From Tamarix chinensis (taxonomy: Eukaryota; Streptophyta; Magnoliopsida; Caryophyllales; Tamaricaceae), in the NCBI GenBank assembly GCA_030549775.1, contig CM060171.1:57842360-57906359 (forward strand): DNA of 64,000 bases, in the 5' to 3' direction. A program made the translations under genes and the position numbers. The notes beneath the pieces were generated by a model, which saw nothing but the letters and a program-made list of their open reading frames with translations, was not told the DNA's origin and did not search any database. Below, in pieces: positions 1 through 11,038 of this stretch; the stretch's first letter is position 1, and each line of letters begins with the position of its first letter.

Positions 1-290
1 GTATAAGTAGATATCCGTTCTATTACAAATATAAATTCAAGTAAGGATTTTACTTTTTTATCGGATACGAATATAAACGTACCATCTTCAAATCTATCCG
101 GTTTATATTTCTGTTCCTGTCAAATTTAGAATTCAATCTATGTAGGCAGCATTCTGGCATAGATTCCCATAATTATATGCCCGAAAATTTAGGGTTAGTC
201 CAACTCATGCAAAGCTAATTATCTAATCAACACACAAATCAAAGGGCGAACTACGACCTAGGAAGAGCGGGAGATTCTTGGATAGGGCAC

Positions 291-335
291 CTCCGCTCGC
301 CTACACTCTGTAGCTCCGCTCGCCTACACTCTGTA
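291..335. repeat. 23-bp tandem duplication upstream of the SHINE-type gene
   Basis: The 22-base word ctccgctcgcctacactctg plus ta occurs at 291-312 and again at 314-335, separated by one g. The two copies are identical and GC-rich within an AT-rich setting. It is a recent local duplication; whether it has any regulatory role is unknown. Confidence 0.85.
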
Positions 336-835
336 CATGGTAAACTAATAGAGTAGTAGTATTTAACTGTACGTGGTAAACAATATTGCACTATGAGTGG
401 ATGCACACAAAATTCATCAGTCCATGCTGGCCGATTATTTCCTCCTGCAAACGGATGAACATTTTCCTCTAACGTGGAGCTTGTTTATGGGACACAACAC
501 TACTAGAAGACGAGACCCAGCTCTTAACCAATTTATTTATATATATATATATATTTTTTTTCTTGTTCGACAGCAGTAGGCCACAGAGAGGGAGTCGGGG
601 AGAAAAAGAAAAAAAGAAAAAAAAAAAAAGGTGAGCGGACCCTCGGTACTCGACTACAAAAGCCCCCAAACCTCCCACAGGTCCTCTCCCTTCCCTCATT
701 ACTCGCACTAAACAATCAATCACAAATATCATTCGCATTCGTCCTCCCTCTTTCATTCAATCAAGCATATCAATTCATACAACCCAAACGTTTCGCACTT
801 TTACTTACCGGTTACCCGTTGCCGGTAATCGGTTA

Positions 836-853
836 CTCTCTCTCTCTCTCTCT
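836..853 (+). repeat. (CT)n microsatellite in probable 5' leader
   Basis: Nine uninterrupted CT units end 8 bases before the start codon at 862. CT tracts are frequent in plant 5' untranslated regions. Its position supports the reading that the transcript starts upstream of 836. Confidence 0.8.
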
Positions 854-861
854 GACACACA

Positions 862-1623
862 ATGGCAAGACCGCAGCAAAGGTATCGTGGCGTACGACAA
901 AGGCACTGGGGCTCTTGGGTCTCCGAAATCCGTCATCCTCTGCTGTAAGCTTTACTGGAAATCCGTGTCTTTGTTCGCGTTACGTAACGTTTTTTCTTTC
1001 TTGCTTCATGAAACCTCGGGCCAACAAAGACGTTTTTTTTTTCTCCTTCTCTTTTCTGTAGGAAAACAAGGATATGGCTAGGGACGTTCGAAACGGCAGA
1101 GGATGCGGCCAGAGCATACGACGAGGCTGCAAGGCTAATGTGCGGTCCCAGGGCACGGACTAACTTTCCCTTCAATCCAAATGCTCCACAGACTTCATCT
1201 TCGAAACTTCTATCTGCCACTCTGACTGCCAAGTTACACCGTTGTTACATGGCCTCATTGCAGATGACTAAAAACGCCGCATCAATGCAGCCGCCGCCGC
1301 AGCAGCATCACCACCACAACCAACAGGCGATGAGCTGCGGGGCACAGTTCAATGCTTGTCACGCTTCACAACAAGCCCAAATTGGGCTTACCAGTGCTGG
1401 CATTGTCCCCAAATATGAGAAGGTCGGCGGCTGGTCGTCCGAGTATACGTCGGCGACCGAGACGGCTGCACAGACTGGGCGGGGGCTAAGCCGTCCGATG
1501 AGTTGGGTAGCGAAACAGGAGGAGGTAGTGGAGTTTAAGACGTTGGAAGAGGATCATATTGAGCAAATGATTGAGGAATTGCTCGATTATGGGTCTATTG
1601 AGCTCTGCTCTGAGGCTCTGTGA
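862..1623 (+). CDS. AP2/ERF transcription factor of the WIN1/SHINE clade (two exons)
   Basis: Exons at 862-944 and 1062-1623 give a 214-residue protein, close to the usual size of about 190-210 in this clade. The AP2 domain covers residues 8 to about 65: [20 protein letters not shown] in exon 1, then [20 protein letters not shown] in exon 2. Downstream are the two clade motifs: a middle motif ([20 protein letters not shown], about residues 79-98) and an acidic C-terminal motif ([20 protein letters not shown]) next to the end. A His/Gln/Pro-rich stretch lies between them. The intron falls after the Pro-Leu-Leu of the AP2 domain, as is typical for this clade. Known members act in the nucleus to activate cutin and wax biosynthesis and control epidermal surface properties; that role is inferred here. 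The ATG is chosen because it opens directly into the AP2 domain. It is the only intact host gene seen in the window. Confidence 0.94.
945..1061 (+). other. Intron of the SHINE-type gene
   Basis: A 117-bp phase-2 intron with donor ct/gtaagc at 945 and acceptor ttttctgtag ending at 1061, preceded by a long pyrimidine tract. Splicing joins CT and G into a leucine codon and restores an unbroken AP2 domain; reading through the intron hits stops at once. Confidence 0.92.
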
Positions 1624-1898
1624 TTCAACGACTAAGCGGCGGTTGAGCTGCCCATCGGCCGCCACCGGTCCACGGTCAAGCTACTACTTTTCCCGTCAAA
1701 TTGAATCCACTCAATTTTTCTCTCGTTAATTTGCACAAATCTACTTAATGGGGGTATTCGGAGAAGAAATTTCTTGTGCTGCGACGAAGTTTAGAAAAGT
1801 GACGGCCTTTTAGTTAGTACCATTTGGGCAAGGCCTCGAACTCTCGCTACCTATTTCTTTAGCTACTACCACTGCTAGTTTAGTACCACATTACTCAA

Positions 1899-1931
<33 letters not shown>
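1899..1931. repeat. (ATT)n microsatellite
   Basis: About eleven ATT units without interruption, 0.28 kb downstream of the SHINE-type stop codon. Likely length-variable. Confidence 0.85.
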
Positions 1932-1935
<4 letters not shown>

Positions 1936-2400
1936 CGCCTAATTTTAACCCATTCAATTTTTATCTGGCGACCATCAATTCGCCGAATGTTAGTTTCCCT
2001 TATAGATTAACAAGTGCCTCATTTTGAGGCACCTTAATCCTTGTACAGTGTACCACGATCTAGTATATGATATATTTATGTGTATCCCGTTGTCTTAAAT
2101 TGTATGTCCGGATATATGCAGTTTTAAAAAGAGTTTATATTGGGATTTATTAACAAAAGAAAGAAGAAAGAAAGGAAGGAAAGAAAAAGAGGGGAAACGG
2201 TTTATATTGGTAGTAACTATACATCATAATCCTTTTTAAAGCAACAACCATAATCTTATTATTATTATTATATCTTAAGAAAGAAAATATTTCATTTATC
2301 AGAATAAACATAAAAACCACCCTATTATCAGATCATATTATACCATATCATATTTGATCAGTAAAATTTTATAATAATATAAAATAATATTAATGACTAT

Positions 2401-2416
2401 ATAATAATAATAATAA

Positions 2417-2464
<48 letters not shown>

Positions 2465-2492
2465 TAATAATGATGATGATGATGATGATAAT
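2401..2492. repeat. Compound (TAA)n-(GAT)n microsatellite
   Basis: Long TAA array with one short interruption near 2415, continuing into seven GAT units at about 2469-2489. The antisense reading yields only homopolymeric Tyr/His/Leu and is not a gene. Confidence 0.85.
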
Positions 2493-2839
2493 AATAGTGG
2501 TAACTAAGTAACAACAAAATTAATTTGCACAATAATTATATTCAAACAACAACATCATCACCATACTAAAGTTTTTAATTTCAATAAGTTTAAATTATTA
2601 AAACTAAAACAAAGAAAAATGCCCCTAAATTAAATTTCGTACGCATGCTATTGAAAATAGTTTCCACTGAAATTAAACTCCAGCTTGCCATCAAGAGTGG
2701 GGCATCATATTTCCCAATAGGGTGTCAAAAATCAAACTTAAGAGGTTGATGGTAACTTGAGTGTAGGGTACAAGGATCATTTTGGGGGTCCACCATTAAT
2801 TTTCTTCTTTCAATCCCTACTATGAAATCGTTAATTAAT

Positions 2840-3110
2840 AAAGGTATATAAATAATGGTTCATCCAAAACTGTTAATAAAAAAGTAAAAATATATGCACG
2901 AGAATGCGGAGCAACTTTTAATAATAGTTTCATACAAGAACTGTTACGAAAATGAAAGGAGGCCTTATTTTGATAATACTTATAAATATAACCATTAAAA
3001 AAATAAAAATCTAATCTAATTTTTTATAACGGTTATATCTATGACCATTATCAAAACACATTTTAATGATGGTTTTAACTATAACTGTTATTAAAACGTG
3101 GTGTATTAAG
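2840..3110. repeat. Left subterminal repeat cluster of the CACTA element
   Basis: Repeated short words of the form aaccattatta / taatgatggtt / ataacggttat in both orientations, including taacggttatatctatgacc and tttaatgatggttttaacta. The same words crowd the right end at 12555-12790. In CACTA elements such subterminal repeats bind the regulatory transposase protein. Confidence 0.65.
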
Positions 3111-5019
3111 CATCATGTCCCTTCCCTCTTTGCTCATTATGTCTTTTTCTCAAATTTGGTCCTCTATTGTTCTCACTCTTCCTCTTCATTTTACCTGTTG
3201 ATGGTTGTCCTCATTTTTCCGGCCAACGGGTATCATGCCTTGCTCTTGCCTGTCGAAGAATGCTTTCCTTCTTCTCTCGTCGTCTTCGTCTCTTGTTTTT
3301 AACTTTGAGCCAGGCTTGTACCCACTGTTTTTTTCTTGTCTGTCCATCCTTCGCAAGTTTTGCTACCTCTTTTTTGCCCATTCATCCTTTAGAGGTTGTT
3401 GCTTATTGCCGCCATAGTGTTCATACGTTTCTTGCTTGGTACCAACCATTCTTATTTTCTCCACCTAGAGCGATTTTCAAATTTAGCTATATATATATAT
3501 AGATATAGATATATATTTTATTTCATTATAAATATATGCATGCATGGTATTTAATAGGTATTACTCATGTTCTTGTTTATATGATATGTTAACTAAAGGT
3601 GTTGTGTTGTTATGTTTTTTGGCTATAGATTTGGTATGTCCCTCTATAAATAATACTATAAATAGTAGGTTGATGCATGGATGTAGGTTGATGCCTTTGA
3701 TATTTAAATAATACTATAAATATATGCATGCATGTTGATATAATATTTTGCTAAAAAATTTTACATAATTTATTTAATTTACTCCTCATGAAAAGCTATT
3801 GCTTATATGATGTGGATGCGCCTATGATAAATTGTGGCTGATATAAGTTAATTACTTTCATGGCTGATATCTTATTTATATTTGGGGGTATGTTATAAGC
3901 TTAACATAATATTTTCTTAGGATATTATATTATATTATATATGTATGATTAATTAAGCTATATAATTTACATATTTCATAATTTAAAAGAGTTAGACAAT
4001 AATATTAATAACATGATTTAGTGGTTGTTCTCTTTTATAGGTAGTGAGATGTCGCACTTGCCTATTATTTACATTCCTCCACTAGATTTGTGCACATGCA
4101 CCTAATATAGATTTTTGGGGTCATGTGATATGATTGTACAAGAAGTTATGTCGCTTGTTTGCGAGTGGGTCTTACTTTGATTTATTCTATGTCATATCAT
4201 ATCATTTATTGTTGACCCTACCTTAGATTGAGCCATGGTCAAGGGCTTTAGCAAGTTATTGGCATTTGTTTGTCCACTATATTGATGCACCACACTCGAG
4301 ATTTGTTGATGGTAAGATGTTTGCAAGCGATTATGATCGAATAGTTAGAGAGCTAATGGTGATAGATGATGATTGAAGGTTTCATCATAGCTTACCGTTG
4401 AGTATCCATCCTAGTTACCCTAGAGTATTTATCACTAGACTCTCTATTGATGATGTGAAGGAGTAGATGATATATTGAGATGAGTGTACTATGAGAGTGA
4501 AGGGTTCTAGCTGACCTAGGCAAGGCTACCGATTTCATAGGATAGTTAGGGGTGTTCTTAGTTAGGTGAGGGTATAACAAACTTTTGATGTATATATTGA
4601 TGCTACTATCTTAGATTTATTCTTAGTTTTTAGGTCTTGTTTTAAATGCATAGTATGTATTTACTTTTCAGTTTTCAACCCTTTTATAAATATTTGATAT
4701 GTATATACATATAAACTCTTTTAAGGAGGACAATTTGTGTATTGGTATATTTTTATTCTCATATTAAAATGGTTTGTATATATACTAACAGAATAACGTG
4801 ATACATTATAGAAATATGAATCCTTTCTAACCATGAGTGATTTGTAAATTGATAAGGGATAAAGAAATATGTTGGAATTGTTTATATATATAACAACATA
4901 ATAGCATGATATGTTATACAAATATGAATTCTCTCTAAGTATGAGCAATCTATGAATTAATTTGTAGAAGTGAATTAATTTTTAATAATTATTTTTCATA
5001 GGTTACATAGAGATTGGAA
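3111..5019. other. CACTA internal region without a recognised gene
   Basis: About 1.9 kb of AT-rich sequence with scattered short open frames and no family resemblance that I can defend. Possibly the 5' leader and introns of the transposase gene. Contains TA-rich runs near 3488-3530. Confidence 0.45.
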
Positions 5020-5258
5020 AACTATGGATTAGAAATGGATGTCTGCAAATAGTTTGTATAGAGAATATGAAAAAGGAGTTGATGTTTTCATCATGTTTAT
5101 AGTAGAACATGATAAGGATACTAGTAGAATAGTCTATCCTTGTTTGAAATGTGATTACATTCAATGTGTTAATGGAAATGATTTGAGAGGTCATATGTTT
5201 GTGTACAGAATTGATACACGTTACACTCGTTGGATATGGCATGGTGAGATAGAGTCTT
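5020..5258 (+). pseudogene. Transposase-associated domain of CACTA transposon
   Basis: The reading EYEKGVDVFIMF ... CLKCDYIQCVN ... DLRGHMFVY ... RYTRWIWHGE has the layout of the plant transposase-associated domain: an E-Y-x-x-G-V-D-x-F core, a Cys-x-x-Cys pair, a conserved His after the linker, and the terminal W-x-W-H-G-E box. In intact En/Spm elements this domain lies just N-terminal to the TNP2 transposase domain and is thought to bind DNA. In-frame stops flank it on both sides, so it is not expressed as a functional protein. It is followed within 130 bp by the TNP2 start. Confidence 0.82.
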
Positions 5259-5379
5259 AATATGATAATGAGAATGATAGGAGGGAAAGTAGTGGATCAT
5301 TTGACAATAATGAGGGTGATTCATTGAGGAGATGACTTAGAAGGTTGAGGAAAGTATTTGGTATTGTCCAAATATGTTC

Positions 5380-5648
5380 AAATAGTTATTGAGTGACTCA
5401 GAAAGACCTTTGTACGGTGATTGTAAGAAGTTTACTAGATTATCCGCTACTTTATGGTTTTACAACTTAAAAGCATGTAACCAATGGATTGATAATAGTT
5501 TCATGGAATTATTAACACTTGTGAAAGAAATGCTTTCCGATGATAATGTTCTACCCGATTTTACCTATGAAGCAAAGAAGATCATTTTATCTATGGGTAT
5601 GAGTTATAAGAAGATACATACATGCCTTAATGATTGTATATTATTTCA
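5380..5648 (+). pseudogene. N-terminal part of TNP2-type CACTA transposase
   Basis: The frame at 5389-5667 reads LYGDCKKFTRLSATLW ... FMELLTLVKEMLSDDNVLPDF ... YEAKKIILSMGMSYKKIHTCLNDCILF. This matches the start of TNP2 (L-Y-x-G-C-x-x-F-T-x-L-S, then a helix with L-L-x-L-x-K, Y-E-A-K-K, and the C-x-N-D-C-x-L-F box). TNP2 is the DDE transposase that excises and inserts CACTA elements. The match stops abruptly near 5645, where LTR sequence of an antisense gypsy element starts; the catalytic domain is absent from the window. Confidence 0.82.
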
Positions 5649-6079
5649 TACTGCATTGGTTAAATGATACTAAGGATTGATATTACAAAGCTATACAATT
5701 GACTATGATACATACATGAAATTATAGCAATACCCTAACTTACATAAAATACACTTAGGGTCAGGGTTTACAACAAGTTAATACAAATAATGAATATCAT
5801 CACTTTATCTTCTTTTTGTATTGTATCATCCTATGTATGTCATAGTCTTGCATGCTTTGGAATACTTGTACACATCAAGGTGTATGAATATCATCTTCTT
5901 GTAAATATGTGACATACCTACAAGAATAACTTGAATGTTTTTCAATGTTAAGCATATAAGAATTATCAAGAATATTTAACAAGGTATGCTCTAACATTAA
6001 GAAAGCTAAATCATCTTCCTTACCTTGAGGATTAGTATGAACATGACAATCATTATGTTTATTGGATGCTCCTACATCA
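5648..6079 (-). repeat. 3' LTR remnant of the nested CRM-like element
   Basis: On the minus strand the LTR starts at 6079 with tgatgtaggagc, directly after a purine tract (RC of 6080-6089). The sequence parallels the first half of the solo LTR at 39289-40164, including the stretch around tcctatgtatgtcatagtctt. It ends near 5648, where the CACTA transposase reading starts; the second half of the LTR is missing. Confidence 0.72.
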
Positions 6080-7219
6080 TTCTCCCCAAGTTGAGAAGAA
6101 TTTGTCCTCAAATTTTCATCAAAATAATAAGGAGATAAATCACCAACATTAAAATTTCTTGAAATTCCACCATAAGAATCTAGAAGTTCAAGTTCATAAG
6201 CATTATCTCCAAACTTCATAAGCATTTTAAATGGGCTAGTGGCTCTTGGCATTAGTTTGTTTTTACATGAATTAGGAAATCTTTCTTTTACGCAAATGTA
6301 ACCAAACTAAGTCACTAGGAGAAAACACATAAGAGTTTCAATGCTTATTCGCTTGAGCTTTATACTTGGCATTGGATTTTTTAATATCAATTTTGATTTT
6401 CTCATGAAGTTGTTGAAAAAATTTTATTCTCTCTTTAGCTTCATAGTTTTGCAATTCACCTTTTTTCAACGGAATCATGTTAATAGGCATGTTAGGATTC
6501 ACACCATACACCACCTCAAACGGACTAGTTTGAGTAGTAGTAGAAGGACTACGATTATAAACAAACTTTGCATGAGCTAACTTAACATCCTAATCTTTTG
6601 TACTTTTATTAACTAAACCTCTTAATAATTTACCAAGAGTTATATTAGTTACCTCAGTTTAACTATGAGTTTGGGGATGATGTGAAGTGTTAAATAACAA
6701 TTTAGTACCAAGCATATGCCGTAAATTTTTCTAGAAATAACTCATAAAATTGACATCCCGATCAGTAACTATGCTTTTAGGTATTCCATGAAGTTTAACA
6801 ATTTCTCTAAAATACAAGTCAGCAACATGTGTGGCATCATTGGTTTTATTACATGGAATAAAATGAGCCATTTAAGAAAAAAGATCTACTGCCACAAGAA
6901 TAGAATCTTTACCACATTGCGTTCCTTGTAACCCTAGGATAAAGTCCATACTAACTCCTTCCCATGGTTTATCAGGAACAGGTAAAGGCATGTATAAGCC
7001 TTTATGAAAGTAACTTTTACTTTTTTGACACGTAGAACATCTACTTATCATGGCTTGCACATGTTTAACCATTCTTGGCCAATAGAAATTTTCTTATAAT
7101 AATTCCATGGTTTTATGTATACCAAAATGTCCCGCTATGCTACCTTCATGTATTTCCTTGATAAGCAAGTCTCTCATACTAGATCTAGGAATACAAAGTT
7201 TATTTTTTCGAAACAAAAA
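5875..7219 (-). pseudogene. Integrase and C-terminal tail of the nested CRM-like element
   Basis: Integrase pieces run right to left: zinc-binding remnant with CSTCQKSKSYFHKGLY near 7030, the catalytic core start WEGVSMDFILGL ... DSILVAVDLFS (6872-6990), then [10 protein letters not shown] and PFEVVYGVNP-type readings around 6770 and 6500. The tail frame 6252-5875 contains PRATSPFKML, NAYELELLDSYGG and FNVGDLSPYY, and continues across the LTR start at 6079. Integrase inserts the cDNA into chromosomes; the tail in CRM-type elements steers insertion. Several stops and frameshifts interrupt the core (for example near 6870), so no intact protein can be made. Confidence 0.8.
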
Positions 7220-7790
7220 TCAGTCTTGTATGACATAATTTCCATGGTATCCATTGTCTTTACATGCACTAAACATGTCCTTAAAATCTTCATCATTAGG
7301 ATATAATTCTTTAATCATTTCAAAACCTAAGATTTTCGCATCCATCATAACAAGTAATATAGACCTACGAGAAAGAGCATCAGTGACTACATTTTCTTTA
7401 CCATCTAAATGTTTGACAGAGAACACAAAGGATTGTAAGAAATTTACCCATTTTGCATGCCTCGGATTAACTTTCTTTTGACTATTTAAGTATTTTAAAC
7501 TTTCATGATCCGAATGTAACACAAATGGTTTTGATCTCAAATAATGACTCCATGTCTCAAGACTCTTTATAATGGAAAATAATTCCTTGTCATAAGTAGA
7601 ATAGTTAAGTTTGGCTCCATTCAACTTTTCAGAGAAAAATGCTATAGGTTTCTTTTCTTGGGAAAGTACTCCTCCTATTTAACTCCACTAGCATCACAAG
7701 TCACTTAAAAAAGAAGGTTAAACTTGGGTAAGGATAGAACTAGGTCATGAAAAAGTTTATCTTTTAGGGTTTCAAATGCTTGAGTAGCTT
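7220..7790 (-). pseudogene. RNase H domain of the nested CRM-like element
   Basis: The frame 7624-7220 reads [34 protein letters not shown], and near its end [14 protein letters not shown], the standard gypsy RNase H markers (YDKE, TDH-type SDHESL and ADALSR-type box). Upstream to about 7790 a broken reading with SLPKFNLLF and VTCDASG continues the RT connection. RNase H removes the RNA template during reverse transcription. A stop separates the two parts near 7680. Confidence 0.8.
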
Positions 7791-7799
7791 CTTATACCC

Positions 7800-8450
7800 A
7801 ATAAAATCCACCCTTTTTCATGAGTTGAGTAATAGGTGTAGCTATGGTAGAAAAATCCTTAATGAATCTTCTATAAAAGCTAGGTAATCCATGAAAACTT
7901 CTCACTTCATGAACATTCTTAGGGATAGGCCATTCTTTTATAGCCTTAATCCTATTAGGATCTACTTTAACACCTTCTCCACTAATAATATAGCCTAGGA
8001 AACAATTGGAAGCATAAAATCACATTTCCATTCATCTCCATCTATAATCCTTAATTGATGATACCCACTTCTCAAATCAATTTTGGAAAATACTTGTGCT
8101 CCACAAAGTTCATCAAGCATATTATCTAATCAAGGTATAGGAAATTTATATTTGATAGTAATATTATTCACTACCCTAGAATCTATGCATATATGCCAAG
8201 TACCATCCTTTTTAGGCACTAATAAAGCAGGAACACTACAAGGACTCGTACTTTCTCTTACAAATCCTTTATCCATAAGTTCTTGTATTTGTTTTTGTAA
8301 TTCCTTAGATTCTTCTAGGTTACATCTATAAGCCAGTTTATTAGGGATATCCATACCAGGAACAAGATCAATAGCATGTTCTATACCTCTTTTAGGTGGT
8401 AATCCAGGAGGTAAGTCATCAAGAAATACATCATTATACTCATCAAGCAA
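7800..8450 (-). pseudogene. Reverse transcriptase, catalytic core deleted
   Basis: The frame 8450-8130 gives YNDVFLDDLPPGLPP, the spacer with a PALLVPKKDGTWHICIDSR box and NITIKYKFPIP. The reading goes on through [12 protein letters not shown] and DGDEWK, then at about 8024 jumps to CDFMLPIV and later [17 protein letters not shown]. The stretch between, which in relatives carries the MPFGL box and the YxDD active site (roughly 75 residues), is missing. The enzyme would copy element RNA into DNA; this copy lacks its catalytic aspartates. Confidence 0.82.
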
Positions 8451-8483
8451 CTTAATTAAATTAGGATCTTCAATTTGTTGAAT

Positions 8484-9021
8484 TTAAGGTTTAGAATCTT
8501 TAGAAACTAAAGCATAAAAAATTCCTTCTTCTTTTATACATTTTTCCATAGCCTTTTCATGTAAAAATAATATCTTTTTATCATTACTCAAGGGCATATG
8601 ATCATATAAAGAAGGTGTGAGCCTATAAAATTGTTTTTCCTTTTCCACTACATATTCATTAGTTACCCCATCATAATTTTCTTTTCTATCAAATTGACAT
8701 GGTCTACCCAAAAGTAATCCACAGGCATCCATAGGTAAAACATCACACAGAACTTCATCATGATAGTCTCTAATAGAAAATGTGACTAAAGCTCTTTTTT
8801 TTTTTTACTTTAGCTCCTTTATCCTTATTTAAATATTTTAAAGAATAGGGTTTAGGATGATTAGTAGTTTCCAAACCAAGCTTCTTAACCATTGCCTCAC
8901 TAGCCACATTAGTATATGAACCACTATCAATTATGAGTCTACAAATCATATCACCTATTTTACACTTAGTTTTAAAAATATTTTTTCTATGAGTAGGTGT
9001 AATACTAGGTTGTATTTGCAA
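8484..9021 (-). pseudogene. Aspartic protease region of the nested CRM-like element
   Basis: The frame 9021-8770 contains FKTKCKIGDMICRLIIDSGS followed by TNVAS, the active-site Asp-Ser-Gly triplet of retroviral-type proteases. The frame 8732-8484 begins MDACGLLLGRPCQFDRK, the usual C-terminal box of this protease (D-x-C-x-L-L-L-G-R-P-W), with Trp changed to Cys. Protease cleaves the Gag-Pol polyprotein. A frameshift and an A-rich run near 8795-8812 split the two parts. Confidence 0.8.
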
Positions 9022-9051
9022 AACTCTTTGAATTACAAAGCATGATTCTCC

Positions 9052-9969
9052 TTATTCTTCTTCCATAGTAAATATTTCATTAGGAGATTCAAATTCTAAT
9101 TCATCAACATCACTACATGGTTCCATGTAGTCTATTTCATATAAGGTTAAGGCTCTTTGGGTAGGACAATATCTAGCAAAATTTCCATATCCTTTACATT
9201 TGAAACATTGTTTATTTTCAATTTCAAACACCTCATTTTTACCTTTATCATATTTGTTATTCTTTTTATCATATGAAAATGTTGATTTAGGTGTAAAGGT
9301 ATTAGAATAGAGTTTAGTTGAATTAGAAGCATTAGACATAACATAGGCTTTTGTTGTTTTGGTTTGTCTTTCAATTTTCATAACCAATTTTATCAAGTCA
9401 TCAAGAGAGTCATAAGAGTACATATCAACCTTGTCTCTTATTAAATTATTCAAGCCACCTAAGTATCTAGCACATTTTTGTTCTTTTCTTTTATGAACAT
9501 CACAAATAAGGGCTAGTCTTTCAAACTCTCTAGTGTATTCTTCTACACTAAATAAGCCTTGACTTAGATTAGTCATTTTAACATACATATCTTGTTCATA
9601 ATCTCTAGGCACAAACTTATTTCTTAAGTGCTTTTTAAGTTTTTCCCAAGATTTTATTTTAGACTTCTCTTGTCTTTCTCTAGTTCGTTTTAAGTTATCA
9701 TACCAAATTCAAGCAAACTTTTTGAAATTTAGAGTAGCTATTTTGCATGTTCTATCATCATAATATTCTCTAAACTCAAAAATAGCCTCAATCTCATGCA
9801 ACCATTCAAAAAATGACTCCACATTCAAATCACCAAAAAATTCAGGAAGGTCAAGTTTAATACCTTGATCTTTATGGCGGGGATTTCTTACATGGAATGT
9901 AGGTGTTCTTCTTTGGTTTCTTGAGCCAAAAGAATTTGCCTCTTCTTCTCCATATTCATGATGAGGCAT
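9052..9969 (-). pseudogene. Gag of the nested CRM-like element
   Basis: Starts at ATG 9969 (MPHHEYGEEEANSFG) and reads KLDLPEFFGDLNVESFFEWL, then after a frameshift near 9705 continues from 9612 as SQGLFSVEEYTREFERLALI ... RYLGGLNNLIRD. A CCHC zinc knuckle (CFKCKGYGNFARYC) lies at about 9165-9210, followed by an acidic tail. Gag forms the particle that packages element RNA; the knuckle binds nucleic acid. All four knuckle ligands are present, but the reading frame is broken. Confidence 0.85.
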
Positions 9970-11021
9970 GGTACATAGGCTTCATTCTCCCATCCACACT
10001 ATCATGTGTGGTTTCATTTCGAGCTTTCCATGGTTTACACTTCTCTTGGTTGGCCAACTTAGCTTCCACACTTTAGAGTTGATGTTGTAGTGTGTTTTGA
10101 GTTTGTAATTGGGCATCTATGCGTGTGGTGAGGATTTTTATGGAATATACCAGGGCACACACCTCTTCACTAGCCATGGCAAAGTTTGACACACAACCCT
10201 ACTTGTTGCACACAATAGGTTCCACAAAGTGTAGGTGCTGGATTTTTTTTCCTATAACCAAACAAAGTACAAACCAATTGCTAATTCTAAAACAAATGTT
10301 AAAAACTACTTGTAGTATTTATCTAGTCACAAAGGAGATATTTTATCCCCAAGAATAGGCACTGCACGTAGGTACACACAAACAATGAAAGGTTAGGTTA
10401 TAAGAGATGTGAAATTCATTCACATAAAATCATAGAACATATTTCTGTGTCTTCAACAAATTCTTGTCTTCAAGTGGGAGATTCGTGTTGAATTCTTCAT
10501 AGAAGATGTAGAGGAGATCCAGAGGTAGATGATGGACTAATTTCTTGAGAGAAATTGATGAGAAATTAATCAAAAATAGGGCCTGCAAGTGCCAGGTCAG
10601 TCTCGGGCGATTAGGAGCTGTCCAGGGTTTTTAAACACTTTGATGCTTTTCCTGCTTGTTGCATGAAGAGAACTGGAAAGGGGATGATACAAACTTGATC
10701 ATGCATCAATGTATAGTATAATGAAATAGAAATCAAGTGCTAGAGAGGCACAAACGTTTGTGGAAAATAGATGAACCAAACCATGCACTGCTAGAAGGTA
10801 AATGCTGTCGGTATTTTATGTGGAAAGTTGTGGGAAATTGCAACAAGATCGTTGCAAGATTGCAAGAAATTCGAGAAATAACTTCAATAAAAATCAAATA
10901 ATCTCATCAAGAACAAATAATTCAAAGAATTGGTGGAGTAGCCGTGGAGTTCTTGGTGTAGGAACACACACGCGATTTCAGGTTTGTAGGGTACTAGTTT
11001 GTATCAGCTTTGAACAATTGA
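9970..11021 (-). other. Untranslated leader of the nested CRM-like element
   Basis: About 1 kb between the PBS and the gag ATG (minus strand). Contains short open frames but no recognisable domain; a leader of this size is usual for CRM-like elements. Confidence 0.55.
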
Positions 11022-11034
11022 AGCTTTGATACCA
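11022..11034 (-). other. Primer-binding site of the nested CRM-like element
   Basis: The minus strand reads tggtatcaaagct, one change from the tggtatcagagc complement of initiator methionine tRNA used by many plant gypsy elements. It lies four bases inside the LTR remnant that starts at 11039, the right place for reverse-transcription priming. Confidence 0.8.
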
Positions 11035-11038
11035 AAAA

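Larger units (their letters stand above)
1..861 (+). promoter_or_regulatory. Upstream region of the SHINE-type gene
   Basis: No supported coding region lies here. The stretch precedes the ATG at 862 and presumably carries the promoter and 5' leader. A 23-bp tandem duplication sits at 291-335, a TA-rich run at about 533-557 could act as a TATA element, an A-rich run lies at about 601-630, and a (CT)n tract at 836-853 lies just before the start codon, as is common in plant 5' leaders. Short open frames on both strands in this stretch are low-complexity and have no family resemblance. The transcription start cannot be fixed from sequence alone. Confidence 0.5.
1624..2814. other. 3' flank of the SHINE-type gene, no gene
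   Basis: About 1.2 kb between the stop codon and the CACTA element. It holds the 3' untranslated region, two trinucleotide arrays, and a purine-rich run at about 2155-2200. No coding family is recognisable on either strand. Confidence 0.7.

Noticed and set aside
469..756. Minus-strand open frame upstream of the SHINE-type gene
   Set aside because: Low-complexity run with poly-Phe from an A-rich tract and no homology signal; lies in the promoter region.
2338..2532. Minus-strand frame of Tyr/His/Leu runs
   Set aside because: Translation of a trinucleotide microsatellite.
3066..3502. Overlapping plus-strand frames of 70-111 codons inside the CACTA element
   Set aside because: Three different frames overlap, hydrophobic low-complexity, no resemblance to CACTA proteins.
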